DNA of 64,000 bases from Streptomyces sp. RPA4-2 (GCF_012273515.2 NZ_CP050975.2:8184001-8248000); one strand, 5' to 3'. Numbered from the stretch's first letter, positions 50,283 through 59,524 are shown. Notes: a model not told the origin generated them from the letters alone. Translations and numbers: made by a program.

Positions 50283-50918
50283 ATGACTGGACGCGGTGTG
50301 GGTCGCCGGATCGGCGCGCTCTCGGCGGTCGTCGCGCTGGGCATCGGAGGGACGGTCACCGTCGCGGGGTCCGCCGTCGCGGCTCCGGCGCGGACGGCGG
50401 TGACCGCGACGCAGGCGGCCGACGTCGACTACGCCACCTGGCAGCAGGACGTCCGGGCCGTGCTCGACCAGGCGGTGCCCTACGTCCAGCAGCGCACCGC
50501 GAACGCGTCCGGGCAGAAGCTGGCCCTCGTCTTCGACATCGACAACACCTCGCTGGAGACGGACTTCCACCCCTGGTACCAGCTGCCGACGCCGGCCGTC
50601 GCGCCCTCGCTCGACCTCGCTCGCTACGCGCGCTCCCGCGGCGTCGACATCTTCTTCATCAGCGCGCGTCCGGGCATCATCGCCGCCGAGACGAAGTGGA
50701 ACCTGACGTCCGTCGGCTATCCGGTCTCCGGCCTCTACACACGTGATCTGCCTGACCTGTTCGACGAGGTCAGCGCCTACAAGACCGGCAAGCGGGCACA
50801 GATCGAGTCCCTGGGCTACAGCATCATCGCCAATGTCGGCAACAACGACTCCGACCTCGTCGGGGGCCACGCCGAACGCACCTTCAAGCTGCCCGACTAC
50901 GACGGACAGTTGTCCTGA
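50283..50918 (+). CDS. Secreted HAD-family acid phosphatase
   Basis: A 211-residue protein with a signal peptide (ALSAVVALGIGGTVTVAGSAVAA). HAD motif I FDIDNTSLETDF with nucleophile Asp85, motif II FFISARPG, motif III Lys near TGKRAQIE and motif IV VGNNDSDL. It is of the class B/plant acid phosphatase type. Likely releases phosphate outside the cell. No Pho box seen upstream. Confidence 0.88.
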   Translation: MTGRGVGRRIGALSAVVALGIGGTVTVAGSAVAAPARTAVTATQAADVDYATWQQDVRAVLDQAVPYVQQRTANASGQKLALVFDIDNTSLETDFHPWYQLPTPAVAPSLDLARYARSRGVDIFFISARPGIIAAETKWNLTSVGYPVSGLYTRDLPDLFDEVSAYKTGKRAQIESLGYSIIANVGNNDSDLVGGHAERTFKLPDYDGQLS

Positions 50919-50942
50919 GCTCCGATTGCCTAGACTCCGGGC

Positions 50943-51329
50943 ATGGACGAGACAAGGCTCGACACGCTCGGTTCGGGCAAGTTCCTTCTCATCACGAGCT
51001 ATCGGAAGAACGGCACGGGGGTCCCGACTCCCGTGTGGGTGGTCCGGGACGGTGACGCACTCGGTGCCTGGACCGTCGCGGACTCCTGGAAGGTGAAGCG
51101 GATCCGCAACCGGCCGGACGTGCTCGTGGGTCCCTGCGACGTACGTGGCAACCCGACCGGTGAACAGGTTCCCGCCACGGCGGAGATCCTGGACCAGACC
51201 GCGACGGCGCGCTACCGCGGCCTGATCGCACGCAAGTACGGCATCTTCGGCCGTCTCACCCTCTTCGGCAGCAGGCTGCGCCGCGGCCGGGAGGGCACGG
51301 TCGGACTCCGCATCTCCCTGACCCCGTGA
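50943..51329 (+). CDS. PPOX-class F420-dependent oxidoreductase-like protein
   Basis: A 128-residue split-barrel protein: KFLLITSYRKNGTGVPTPVWVV, then KRIRNRPDVLVGPCDVRGN, as in the F420/FMN-binding PPOX-like family of actinobacteria. Cytoplasmic; substrate unknown. ATG 50943 is 24 bases after the acid phosphatase stop, so it may be co-transcribed. Confidence 0.82.
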   Translation: MDETRLDTLGSGKFLLITSYRKNGTGVPTPVWVVRDGDALGAWTVADSWKVKRIRNRPDVLVGPCDVRGNPTGEQVPATAEILDQTATARYRGLIARKYGIFGRLTLFGSRLRRGREGTVGLRISLTP

Positions 51330-51627
51330 GAGACGGATGGGGGCCCGGCACCGGCCGGTCCCCCGTCCGCCCCCGCACCGTCGTCCTCCGTGGAACGGCC
51401 CCGGAGCCGGGCATGAGATCTCGACCGCGGTCCTATGGCGGACACCGCACGCAACCGGAGACAGAACGCGAGTGTCGGTGGTGCTCTGCCTCCTTCGCAG
51501 GCCGGCTAAGTCGCCCTCGGCTGAGGTGAGTTCGGCCCGTGAGGCACTGCTCCGGTTCCGCGGTGGTCCGGTGAGCGGGTGAGGGGACCGGCTGGAGGAA
51601 CGGACCTGTCAGGAGGTCGACTCGGCC

Positions 51628-51855
51628 GTGCTGGGCGACCGCCGGTTCGCGGGCGGCAAGGCCGTGTGGGCGGCGTTGCGTCCACTGGGGCCGGATCTGC
51701 GGGACGCGGAGCAGGTCGTCCACGAGCCCTATGAGTTCTTCGGCGACCGCGTGCGGTTCGCGCCGCCGGATCCGCTCGAGGTGCCCACACTCGCGGTCCG
51801 TGCCGCCGCTCATCCGGGTCGGGTGGCCGTGGGATCTCGGACAGACTCCCGGTGA
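51628..51855 (+). pseudogene. Possible remnant of a gene
   Basis: A 75-codon frame (VLGDRRFAGGKAVWAALRPL) with coding-like third positions but no ribosome binding site and no known domain. Flanking frames shift, so it may be the decayed end of a gene. Confidence 0.3.
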
Positions 51856-51976
51856 GCCACCCCCGGTCGCATCGATGGAGCCCACGTGGACGGACCGTGG
51901 CTCCGGCGCATTCGCGTCCATCGGCGGTGCCCGGTCCGGGAGTCGACCGGATGTGTGCTGCGCGAAGCGTTGACCA

Positions 51977-51984
51977 GAAAGCGC
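51977..51984. promoter_or_regulatory. AAGCGCTT palindrome, LacI-type operator candidate
   Basis: Part of AGAAAGCGCTTACC; LacI-family sites in Streptomyces often have the AAAGCGCTTT core. Located about 210 bases upstream of the first pectate lyase. Confidence 0.4.
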
Positions 51985-52029
51985 TTACCCCTTACGTTTC
52001 CCGTTCAGCGGCGTGACCCGTGTATGACA

Positions 52030-52043
52030 TCTCGTATACGAGA
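52030..52043. promoter_or_regulatory. Perfect 14-bp palindrome TCTCGTATACGAGA
   Basis: Located 150 bases upstream of the first pectate lyase gene. Contains the GTATAC core typical of GntR-family (pectin-responsive) sites. Likely operator. Confidence 0.55.
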
Positions 52044-52194
52044 CACCAGATCTCCGAGCGGCACCACCTGGGAAAGTCAGTTCCTCGGAGGCGGTGATGC
52101 TCCGTGCCGATGTCACATCCCTCTCTCGTCGTTCCGCAAAGTGCACAGCGTTCGCGTACATGACCCACGAACACTCCCGAAGGGACGCACCCGC

Positions 52195-53175
52195 ATGCGC
52201 ACTCGCCCCCCACGCACCCGTTCTCGCACCCTGGCCCTGACGACGGGCGCGGCCGCCGCGCTGGCCGTCACCGCCGCGCTCGTCCTCCCGCAGTCCGCCG
52301 GCGCCGCCGAGAACGCGCCGATCGGCTTCGGCGCCGGCACCACCGGCGGCGGAGGCGCCTCCGCCGTCACGGTCACCACCCTGGACGCCTTCAAGACGGC
52401 CGTCACGGGCGGCACGGCCAAGGTCGTACGTGTCAGCGGACTGATCCCGCTCAGCGGACAGGTCGACGTCGGCTCCAACACCACGGTCCTGGGCGTCGGT
52501 TCGTCGTCCGGGTTCACCGGCGGCGGCTTGCGGCTGAAGAAGGTGACCAATGTCGTCGTCCGCAACCTGAACATCAGCAAGCCGGTCGCGCCGTCGGACG
52601 GCATCACCGTCCAGGCGTCGACGAAGGTGTGGATCGACCACAACTCCTTCTCCGCGGACCGCGACCACGACAAGGACTACTACGACGGTCTGCTGGACAT
52701 CACCCACGGCTCCGACGCCGTCACCGTCTCCTGGAACACCTTCAAGGACCACTTCAAGGGCTCCCTCGTCGGCCACAGCGACAGCAACGCCTCCGAGGAC
52801 ACCGGGCACCTCCATGTGACCTACCACCACAACTACTTCGACAACGTCAACTCGCGCATCCCCAGCCTGCGCTTCGGCACCGGCCACTTCTACGACAACT
52901 ACGTCGTCGGCGCCGAGACCGCCGTGCACTCCCGGATGGGCGCCCAGATGCTCGTCGAGAACAACGTCTTCCGCGGCACGAAGGTCGCCGTCACCACGAA
53001 CCGCGACAGCGACGTGGACGGTCGTGCCAACCTGCGCGGCAACGACCTCGGCGGAGCCGCCACCGAGATCTCGCAGGTGGGCACCTTCACCAGCGCTCCG
53101 TACGGCTACACCGCCGAGCCCGCCTCGACCGTCGTCACCTCGGTGACCTCCGGCGCGGGCGCCGGAAAGCTCTGA
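52195..53175 (+). CDS. Secreted pectate lyase, PL1 family
   Basis: A 326-residue parallel beta-helix enzyme with a signal peptide (TTGAAAALAVTAALVLPQSAGA). VWIDHNSFSADRDHD, DGLLDITHGSDAVTVSWN and VNSRIPSLRFGTGHFYDN match PL1 signatures; the Arg of RIPSLRFG is the catalytic base region and the Asp-rich loop binds calcium. Cleaves polygalacturonate by beta-elimination. Followed after 31 bases by a PL3 lyase, as one operon. Confidence 0.92.
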   Translation: MRTRPPRTRSRTLALTTGAAAALAVTAALVLPQSAGAAENAPIGFGAGTTGGGGASAVTVTTLDAFKTAVTGGTAKVVRVSGLIPLSGQVDVGSNTTVLGVGSSSGFTGGGLRLKKVTNVVVRNLNISKPVAPSDGITVQASTKVWIDHNSFSADRDHDKDYYDGLLDITHGSDAVTVSWNTFKDHFKGSLVGHSDSNASEDTGHLHVTYHHNYFDNVNSRIPSLRFGTGHFYDNYVVGAETAVHSRMGAQMLVENNVFRGTKVAVTTNRDSDVDGRANLRGNDLGGAATEISQVGTFTSAPYGYTAEPASTVVTSVTSGAGAGKL

Positions 53176-53206
53176 CCACCCCACGGGCAGCAGAAGGAAT
53201 CGGGAC

Positions 53207-54037
53207 ATGACCTCATCAGCACAGCGACCCGTCCGCGGACCCCGTCCGCCGGTAGGCCGGCGCGCCCTGATCGGCGCGCTGGCCGCGCTCGGCCTGACCG
53301 GCGCCTCCGTCCTGGCGAGCGGCCTGGCCGCCCCCGCCGAGGCGGCCGCCGCCTGGCCGACCCCCACCACCAGCGTTCCGGTCCCGGCGACGATCCCGGT
53401 CTCGGGCACCTACGACGGCAAGCTCCAGCGGTTCTACGGCAGCGGCGACCTCGGTGACGGAGGCCAGTCCGAGGACCAGGACCCGATCTTCGACCTCGCG
53501 GACGGCGCCGTGCTCAAGAACGTCGTCATCGGGGCCCCGGCCGCCGACGGCATCCACTGCGCGGGCAGTTGCACGCTGCAGAACGTGTGGTGGGAGGACG
53601 TCGGCGAGGACGCGGCCACCTTCAAGGGCAAGTCGTCCTCCGCCACGTACACCGTGACCGGTGGCGGCGCGAAGGCGGCCTCGGACAAGGTGTTCCAGTT
53701 CAACGGCGCGGGGAAGCTGACCGTGACGGGCTTCCAGGTGTCGAACTTCGGCAAGCTGGTGCGCAGTTGCGGAAACTGCTCCACGCAGTACAAGCGCACG
53801 ATCGTCGTCAGTGACGTGGACGTGACCGCGCCCGGCAAGTCCATCGTCGGCATCAACCAGAACTACGGTGACACCGCGACACTGACCAAGGTCCGCATCC
53901 ACGGCGACAGCAGCAAGAAGATCAAGCCGTGCGTGCGCTACCAGGGCAACAGCACGGGTGCCGAGCCGACCGAGACCGGCAGTGGCGCCGACGGCACGTA
54001 CTGCCGCTACACCAGCTCGGACATCACGTACGGCTGA
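53207..54037 (+). CDS. Secreted pectate lyase, PL3 family
   Basis: A 276-residue protein with a Tat-like N-terminus (VGRRALIGALAALGLTGASV) as export signal. The PL3 pattern is present: DPIFDLADGAVLKNVVIG, ADGIHCAGSCTLQNVWWEDVGEDAATFKG and SCGNCSTQYKR with paired Cys. Works with the PL1 enzyme to degrade pectin. Twin-arginine type export is suggested by RR, not proven. Confidence 0.9.
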   Translation: MTSSAQRPVRGPRPPVGRRALIGALAALGLTGASVLASGLAAPAEAAAAWPTPTTSVPVPATIPVSGTYDGKLQRFYGSGDLGDGGQSEDQDPIFDLADGAVLKNVVIGAPAADGIHCAGSCTLQNVWWEDVGEDAATFKGKSSSATYTVTGGGAKAASDKVFQFNGAGKLTVTGFQVSNFGKLVRSCGNCSTQYKRTIVVSDVDVTAPGKSIVGINQNYGDTATLTKVRIHGDSSKKIKPCVRYQGNSTGAEPTETGSGADGTYCRYTSSDITYG

Positions 54038-54103
54038 CTCGCGCATCCGGCCGAACGGACCCGCTCCGCACGGCGGTTCGTGCGACCGCCTGGGTACGGG
54101 GTG

Positions 54104-54571
54104 TCAGCTCCGGCTCCGGTAGGGCCCGTCGACGAGCTGGAACACCGGCTGGCTGCGCACCGGGTCCTGAGCGGTGGTGAGTTGGACCCGGTCACCGCTG
54201 TGCACGTCGGTGGCCGGGCCCGTGACCCTGCCCCGGACGGTGAAGCCCTCGGCCATCTCGACGAGGGAGACGTTCCGTGCCGCCGGGGTGTTGCGGTGGA
54301 TGACGGTGGCGTGACGGACCACCCCGGTCCCCGTGCTCGCCTCCGTCCGCAAGTCACTGCCGGCGCAGACCGGACACAGGAGACGCTGGTACATCGCGCT
54401 GCCGCACCAGCGGCAGCGCTGGAAGAGAAGGGCCTCCGAAGGTGAAGTCCCGTGCGACGCGGGGTCGGTGCCGAGGGCGGCGGTGCCCGGTACGGCGCCG
54501 TCGGGTTCGGTGTCGAGCACGTCCGTCAAAGGTCGGGGGCCCGGATGAAGGGCGATTCCTGGGTGGTGCAC
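54104..54571 (-). CDS. DUF35-type Zn-ribbon/OB-fold protein
   Basis: A 155-residue protein starting at GTG 54571, with GGGAGA eight bases upstream. Zinc ribbon Cys pairs in RCRWCGSAMYQRLLCPVCAGSD (residues about 55-75), followed by an OB-like beta part (RHATVIHRNT; MAEGFTVRGRVTG; GDRVQLTT). Such proteins escort thiolase- or ketosynthase-like enzymes in acyl-CoA metabolism. It lies downstream of a TetR gene with TetR-like sites in the gap. Confidence 0.8.
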   Translation of the reverse strand: MHHPGIALHPGPRPLTDVLDTEPDGAVPGTAALGTDPASHGTSPSEALLFQRCRWCGSAMYQRLLCPVCAGSDLRTEASTGTGVVRHATVIHRNTPAARNVSLVEMAEGFTVRGRVTGPATDVHSGDRVQLTTAQDPVRSQPVFQLVDGPYRSRS

Positions 54572-54638
54572 GATGTCATCTCCCTGCGCTCGGCCGGAGT
54601 CGAAGGTGCCCGGATCGCCGCGCACGAGCCACAGAGTA

Positions 54639-54675
54639 TGGCACTCAGTGCCACCCGTAAAGGCACTCGGTACCC
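54639..54675. promoter_or_regulatory. Pair of TetR-type operators before the DUF35 gene
   Basis: Perfect 15-bp palindrome TGGCACTCAGTGCCA (54639-54653) and a weaker copy AGGCACTCGGTACCC (54661-54675); centres 22 bases apart. Confidence 0.75.
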
Positions 54676-54713
54676 TGATCTGGGGGAGGCGTCCTTCGGC
54701 CCGTCCGGTCCGC

Positions 54714-55439
54714 TCAGTCCCGTCCGAGCGTGGACTCGATCTCCCGCACCACGCGCCACATGGGCGCCCCGCGCCGGGAGATGACGACGACCACGTCCTC
54801 CCGCTCCTCGGCCGGAGCGGCGGCGGAAGGGTCACCGAACACGGCCTGCACGTGTCCGAGCGCGTGGTCCACGGCGGTGTCCGCGTCGCCCTGCCCGGCC
54901 GAACGCAGCCATGAGCGCAGCGCGTTGTTGTGCGCGGCGACCACGGACGCGGCGATCACGTCGGCCCGCAGGGCACCGTCGGGCCGGCCGTCGAAGCGCC
55001 CGCGCAGATACTCCGCGAGGGCACGCTCGTAGCGCCAGACCACCGACAACTCGTAGGCGCGCAGACCGGGCACCTTTTTGGTGAGACGGTAGCGCTGTAC
55101 GGAGAAGGTCGGGTTCTCGGCGTACATGCGCAGCACGAGCCGGGCCGCGTCGCAGACCCGTCGCACCGGCTCGTCCTCGTCGGTGCCGTCGGCGAGGAAG
55201 GCGGTCATGTCGGCCAGGCAGCGCTCGTGGTCCGGGAAGACCACGTCCTCCTTGGACGGGAAGTAGCGGAAGAAGGACCGCCGGCCGACCCCGGCGAGCG
55301 CCACGATGTCGTCGACCGTGGTCTGCTCGTAGCCGCGCTCCGGGAACAGCCGGAAAGCCGCCGCGACCAGCGCGTCCCGCATGGGGGGCTTCGCCGTCGT
55401 CGTGTCGGCGGTGTCACCGCGCCGGGGTCCCTCGCTCAT
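54714..55439 (-). CDS. TetR-family transcriptional regulator
   Basis: A 241-residue regulator. N-terminal helix-turn-helix (FPERGYEQTTVDDIVALAGVGRRSFFRYFPSKEDVVF) at about residues 30-70, then a ligand domain of TetR_C type, ending in a Pro/Ala and Glu-rich tail. ATG 55439. Two operator-like sites precede its own gene, two precede the next gene, so it probably represses both. Inducer unknown. Confidence 0.9.
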   Translation of the reverse strand: MSEGPRRGDTADTTTAKPPMRDALVAAAFRLFPERGYEQTTVDDIVALAGVGRRSFFRYFPSKEDVVFPDHERCLADMTAFLADGTDEDEPVRRVCDAARLVLRMYAENPTFSVQRYRLTKKVPGLRAYELSVVWRYERALAEYLRGRFDGRPDGALRADVIAASVVAAHNNALRSWLRSAGQGDADTAVDHALGHVQAVFGDPSAAAPAEEREDVVVVISRRGAPMWRVVREIESTLGRD

Positions 55440-55873
55440 GAACGGGAACCTAGCATCGCGCGGGCGTGATGGCACTCGGTGCGCATGGTCGATGGAACTG
55501 AGTGCCCTGTGCCGCGGGGAAGGTGTCGTGCGTGCTCCGGACTCGACGGTGCGTCCGCCGTGGGATCGGCCGGGTGCGCCCGTCACCGGCGTGACCCGGT
55601 GCGGTCTTCTTCGACGGGGTGCCGGTGGGCCTGCCGTGCCGCGCAGGAATGACTTATTCCTGATGCGGATGAAATGTGATCGCATGTGAACTCGTCGTGT
55701 GGTCAAGGAAGTTGACAGACTCTGTGGGGTGATCGACTATGTGGTCGAGCTGTGACCCATGTGACCAATGGGTCCAGTGATTCTTCGACCACTCATCCCC
55801 GGTGCGGCCCCCGGCTGCCGTGTGCTGCCCTGCCGCCGACGACCGGGGCATGGATCACCAAGATGGGATCTGC
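55440..55873. other. Intergenic region before the LAETG protein gene
   Basis: No gene seen. Besides the TetR sites it has AGGAAT-N5-ATTCCT at 55645-55661 and A/T-rich sequence with several TGTG(G/A)(T/C)C words up to 55770. Confidence 0.45.
55470..55507. promoter_or_regulatory. Pair of TetR-type operators before the TetR gene
   Basis: TGGCACTCGGTGCGC (55470-55484) and, on the other strand, GGGCACTCAGTTCCA (55493-55507), matching TGGCACTCAGTGCCA at 12 and 13 of 15 positions; centres 23 bases apart. Confidence 0.7.
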
Positions 55874-56812
55874 ATGTCCATTGCGAGACGTGTCACCTTC
55901 CGCTGCCTGCTGGGGACGGGCGCGGCGGTCCTCGCCCTCGCGGGGGCCGCGCCCGGCGCCTGGGCCAACGGCACCCCCGGCGGCGACGGCTGGGACAACG
56001 GCGGCGGCTACAAGCCGGGACAGGGCGCCGGTACGGTGACCGCGGCGGACCGCTGCGAGTTCTCCGTCGACGGGACGAACTTCCACGACTGGGTCCGTGT
56101 CGACGACCAGAACCTCAAGCCCACCGACGACGGCAAGGTGCACATCAAGGTCCGCGCGGCGGGCGACGCCGGCTCCTGCACCGCGTCCCTCGCCGCCTAC
56201 CGCACCCACGGTGCCACCTTCAGGACCTCCGGGGAGCAGGTCTTCCACGACTTCGACTCCGTCCGGGTCAAGCCGGGTGACACCGACTCCCTGGACATCG
56301 CGGTGCCGGACCTCGGCTGCTACGCGCAGATCGACCTCTACCGCGGTGCCGTGAAGTTCGACGGCAAGTTCGACGCCAACGACGGCTTCGACCACGGTGA
56401 CCTGCCCAAGGGGCCGGACCGCGCGGTCATCAAGGACAAGCTGATCATGGCGTGGAACGGCGGCGGGAAGGACTGCACGGCGCAGCCGCCGGGCACGCCC
56501 GAGACCACGCCGCCGGCGACCACGCCGCCCGCCTCGACCCCGCCCGCGCAGACTCCGGGCAGCCCGACCCCGTCGGCGTCGACGCCGGAGTCGACCCCGC
56601 CGCAGACACCGGCCACGCCGTCGGCGTCCGGGTCGACCACGCCGCCGGCTCCCACGCCGAACGGTGGTGGGTCGACCCCGCCAGGGGACCTCGCGGAGAC
56701 CGGTGGCGGCGGCACGCTGCCGATCGCCGCCGGCGCCGCCGCTCTCCTCGCGGCCGGTGGAGCGATCACCGTGGTCACCCGCCGTCGGCGGTCGGGGCGC
56801 ACCACGTCCTGA
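55874..56812 (+). CDS. Sortase substrate, LAETG-type cell-wall-anchored protein
   Basis: A 312-residue protein. Signal peptide at residues 1-32 (LGTGAAVLALAGAAPGAWA). Residues 40-195 form a beta-rich extracellular domain without family match. Residues 200-275 are Pro/Thr/Ser repeats (TPPATTPPASTPP), then LAETGGGG, a hydrophobic helix (GTLPIAAGAAALLAAGGAIT) and TRRRRSGRTTS. LAxTG followed by a helix and a basic tail is the class E sortase signal of streptomycetes. No sortase gene is near. Function of the ectodomain unknown. Confidence 0.82.
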   Translation: MSIARRVTFRCLLGTGAAVLALAGAAPGAWANGTPGGDGWDNGGGYKPGQGAGTVTAADRCEFSVDGTNFHDWVRVDDQNLKPTDDGKVHIKVRAAGDAGSCTASLAAYRTHGATFRTSGEQVFHDFDSVRVKPGDTDSLDIAVPDLGCYAQIDLYRGAVKFDGKFDANDGFDHGDLPKGPDRAVIKDKLIMAWNGGGKDCTAQPPGTPETTPPATTPPASTPPAQTPGSPTPSASTPESTPPQTPATPSASGSTTPPAPTPNGGGSTPPGDLAETGGGGTLPIAAGAAALLAAGGAITVVTRRRRSGRTTS

Positions 56813-56899
56813 CCCTGGGCGCCGCACCACCTCCTGACCCGGACCGGGGGCACGCACAGCGTCCCGCCCCTGGTGCCGGCCCGCCGCGTTGACGCGTCG

Positions 56900-56942
56900 A
56901 CGGGCCCCGGTATTCACCAAGTGCGTGAATACCGGGGCCCGT
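56900..56942. terminator. Perfect terminator hairpin between convergent genes
   Basis: 18-bp perfect arms (ACGGGCCCCGGTATTCAC / GTGAATACCGGGGCCCGT) with a 7-base loop. Confidence 0.9.
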
Positions 56943-56989
56943 TGCGCTGTGCCGGAGCGTCGCGCGCCCGGCGCTCCCGCCCGGGTGGC

Positions 56990-58450
56990 TCAGGCCTCGA
57001 CCGCCATGGGCCGGCCGGGGGAGCCGGCCGTGTCCGCCTTGTCGCCGCCGCCCGCGACAGCGCGGACGGCCGGGATGGCGGCCGCGATCACCGCCGCGAC
57101 GACCGCGACACCGCAGCCGATGATCAGGCTGGTGCGGAAGCCGTCCTCGGAGGCGAAGGTGTGGCCGCCGAGCGAGGTGGTCATCTGGGCGAGGACGACG
57201 CCGATCACGGCCGCGCCGACGGACGTGCCGAGGGAACGCATGAGCGTGTTGAAACCGTTGGCGGCGGCGGTCTCGGAGAGCGGCACCGAACTCATGATCA
57301 GGGCGGGCATCGCTCCGTAGGCGAGACCCACGCCGCTGTTGACCACGATGCCGACGAGCATCAGGCCCCAGGCGGTACCCATCAGGGTCAGGGCCAGGCC
57401 GTAGCCGGCGGCGATGACCAGTACGCCGGAGATCAGTGTGAACTTCGGTCCGCGGGCGTCGGTGAGCTTTCCGCCGAGCGGGGAGACGATCATCATCATG
57501 ATGCCGCCGGGCGCCATCCACAGGCCCGCCGCGAGCATCGACTGCCCCAGGCCGTAGCCCGTGGCCTCGGGGAACTGCAGCAGCTGCGGCAGGACCAGCA
57601 TGCTGGCGTACATCGCGCAGCCGACGAAGACCGAGGCGAGGTTGGTGAGCAGCACCCGCGGTCGGGCGGTGGTGCGCAGGTCGACCAGGGGGTCGCGGGT
57701 CCGCAGCTCCCACACTCCCCAGCCGAGCAGGACCACGACGGCGGCGACGAACAGTCCGATGGTGGTGGCCGAGCCCCAGCCCCAGTCGGCGCCCTTGGAG
57801 ACCGCGAGCAGCAGGCAGACGAGTCCGGCGCCGAGCCCGAGCGCGCCGGGCAGGTCGAAGCGCTGGCCCTTGGCGCCGGCGGGGATGTCGGGGATCAGGA
57901 ACCAGACGAGGGTCGCCACCACCACGGCCATGACGGCGGCGCCCCAGAAGAGCACACGCCAGTTCGCGTACTGGGCGACAGCCGCGGCGATGGGCAGGCC
58001 GAGGCCGCCGCCGATGCCCATGGAGGCGCTGACCAGCGCGATGGAGGAGCTCAGCTTCTCCGCGGGGACCACGTCACGCAGCAGGGCGATGCCGAGCGGG
58101 ACCATGCCCATGCCCATGCCCTGCAGACCACGTCCGACGATCATGGGGACGACCGAGGAGGACAGCGCGCACACCACCGAGCCCGCGATCAGCGGTACCG
58201 AGCAGGCGAGGAGCATCCTGCGCTTGCCCACGAGGTCGCCCAGGCGTCCGGAGACCGGCACGGAGACGGCGGCCACCAGGAGGGTGGCGGTGATCACCCA
58301 GACCGCGTTCGACGAGGTGGTGTCCAAGAGCTGCGGCAACTCCGCGATCAGCGGCGTCACCAGGGTCTGCATGATCGCCGCCGTGATGCCTGCGAAGGCC
58401 AGGGTGGCGACCACGCCGCCCGAGCGGCTCGATGCCTGGATGGCATCCAT
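56990..58450 (-). CDS. DHA2-type MFS multidrug exporter (14 spans)
   Basis: A 486-residue major facilitator protein with 14 predicted spans. ATG 58450 follows AGGAG by eight bases. Motif A GRLGDLVGKRRML between spans 2 and 3, and motif C-like GIGGGLGLPIA region as in the DHA2/EmrB group. Proton-driven export of a drug or antibiotic. The ending SPGRPMAVEA is a soluble tail. A/T-rich region upstream contains ACGTGACATGTATC-like dyads. Confidence 0.88.
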   Translation of the reverse strand: MDAIQASSRSGGVVATLAFAGITAAIMQTLVTPLIAELPQLLDTTSSNAVWVITATLLVAAVSVPVSGRLGDLVGKRRMLLACSVPLIAGSVVCALSSSVVPMIVGRGLQGMGMGMVPLGIALLRDVVPAEKLSSSIALVSASMGIGGGLGLPIAAAVAQYANWRVLFWGAAVMAVVVATLVWFLIPDIPAGAKGQRFDLPGALGLGAGLVCLLLAVSKGADWGWGSATTIGLFVAAVVVLLGWGVWELRTRDPLVDLRTTARPRVLLTNLASVFVGCAMYASMLVLPQLLQFPEATGYGLGQSMLAAGLWMAPGGIMMMIVSPLGGKLTDARGPKFTLISGVLVIAAGYGLALTLMGTAWGLMLVGIVVNSGVGLAYGAMPALIMSSVPLSETAAANGFNTLMRSLGTSVGAAVIGVVLAQMTTSLGGHTFASEDGFRTSLIIGCGVAVVAAVIAAAIPAVRAVAGGGDKADTAGSPGRPMAVEA

Positions 58451-58532
58451 AGAAGGGCTCCTCGTACTTGTCTGCGGGACCTGGGCGCGGGGGGACGATA
58501 TGCATCGTACACGTGACATGTATCAAGCACAT

Positions 58533-58866
58533 TCAATGTAGGTTGCATATCTCTGCGTGACGGTGCGTCGGAAGGCGTGTATGGCGTGCGAGGGCGGCGC
58601 GCCGGACCCGATGAGCGCGCCGGACCGAGGGGAGCGTCGAAGATCTGGGGCGAGGGCCGAGTGCCGTTGCCCCATCCGGTCCGAGCAGAAGACCCTGCAC
58701 CAGATCGGCGGCCTGGGAAGTCAGCCACGGCTCACGCCCCAGGGCGTCGGCCAGGTCCAGACCGTGCACGGCGACCTCGACCACGCGCGTCAGCAGGAAC
58801 TCCGACAGGAGCATCGGATCGCCGTGCCGCGTGCGAACCACAGGCCCTTCGGGCTCGGCAGCTCAC
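58533..58866 (-). pseudogene. Fragment of a maleylpyruvate isomerase/DinB-like (MDMPI) gene
   Basis: The frame carries FLLTRVVEVAVHGLDLADAL and GREPWLTSQAADLVQGLL, a pattern of mycothiol-dependent maleylpyruvate isomerase-like proteins, but a stop codon lies eight codons upstream of the first usable start, no N-terminal domain exists, and the frame loses sense after residue 60. Broken relic. Confidence 0.5.
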
Positions 58867-59026
58867 CTCGCTAGTGCCGTGATCGGACAGGTTCGCCGAG
58901 GTCTCGTGGTCTGCGGGTGCGTGAGTCGCCGCTGCTCCCGGCTTCGGCTGGTCGCAGGGCTGAGCGACCGTTGCATGGTTGTAATCAACTTGCTGTCCGC
59001 CCCGGCGGGCGGGCAGGGTCTGGATC

Positions 59027-59524
59027 ATGCTTGAACTACGTACTTTGGAATCGGACGACTGGCCCCTTTGGCGGGAGTTGCGACTGGCCGCGCTTGCCGA
59101 GGCGCCCTACGCGTTCGGATCGACGCTGGCCCAGTGGCAGGGCTCCGGCGACCGGGAGGAACGCTGGCGTGCCCGTCTGTCGATCCCTGGCGCGCACGAT
59201 CTCGTCGCCCTCCTTGACGGCCTTCCGGTGGGCATCGCCAGCGGAGTGCCGGGCGAGGGAGCAGGGAACGTGGAGTTGATCTCGATGTGGGTCAGCCCAA
59301 TGGCTCGGGGCAAGGGCGTGGGCGACTACCTGATCCAGGAGGTCGAGCGGTGGTGGGCGGAGCGCGGGGCCACGACCCTCCGGTTGTCCGTCATGCCGGA
59401 CAACCGCAGGGCGACCGCGCTCTATGAGCGGCACGGTTTCACGGACACGGGTGAGCCCGGCGATCTGCTGCCCGATGGCGTGGGCAGGGAGCGGGTCATG
59501 GCGAAGGGCCTGGCCGCTGTCTGA
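59027..59524 (+). CDS. GNAT-family N-acetyltransferase
   Basis: A 165-residue acetyltransferase. Pattern: N-terminal LELRTLESDDWPLWRELRLAAL, motif A with VSPMARGKGVGDYLIQEVE (acetyl-CoA loop), and motif B LRLSVMPDNRRATALYERHGF. Acetyl acceptor unknown. It lies in a lower-GC patch next to gene fragments, hinting at transfer. Confidence 0.88.
   Translation: MLELRTLESDDWPLWRELRLAALAEAPYAFGSTLAQWQGSGDREERWRARLSIPGAHDLVALLDGLPVGIASGVPGEGAGNVELISMWVSPMARGKGVGDYLIQEVERWWAERGATTLRLSVMPDNRRATALYERHGFTDTGEPGDLLPDGVGRERVMAKGLAAV

Larger units (their letters stand above)
51330..52194. other. Long intergenic region before the pectate lyase genes
   Basis: 865 bases without a recognised intact gene. It holds a possible decayed ORF at 51628-51855 and candidate operators at 51977-51984 and 52030-52043 of the pectate lyase genes. 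Confidence 0.5.
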
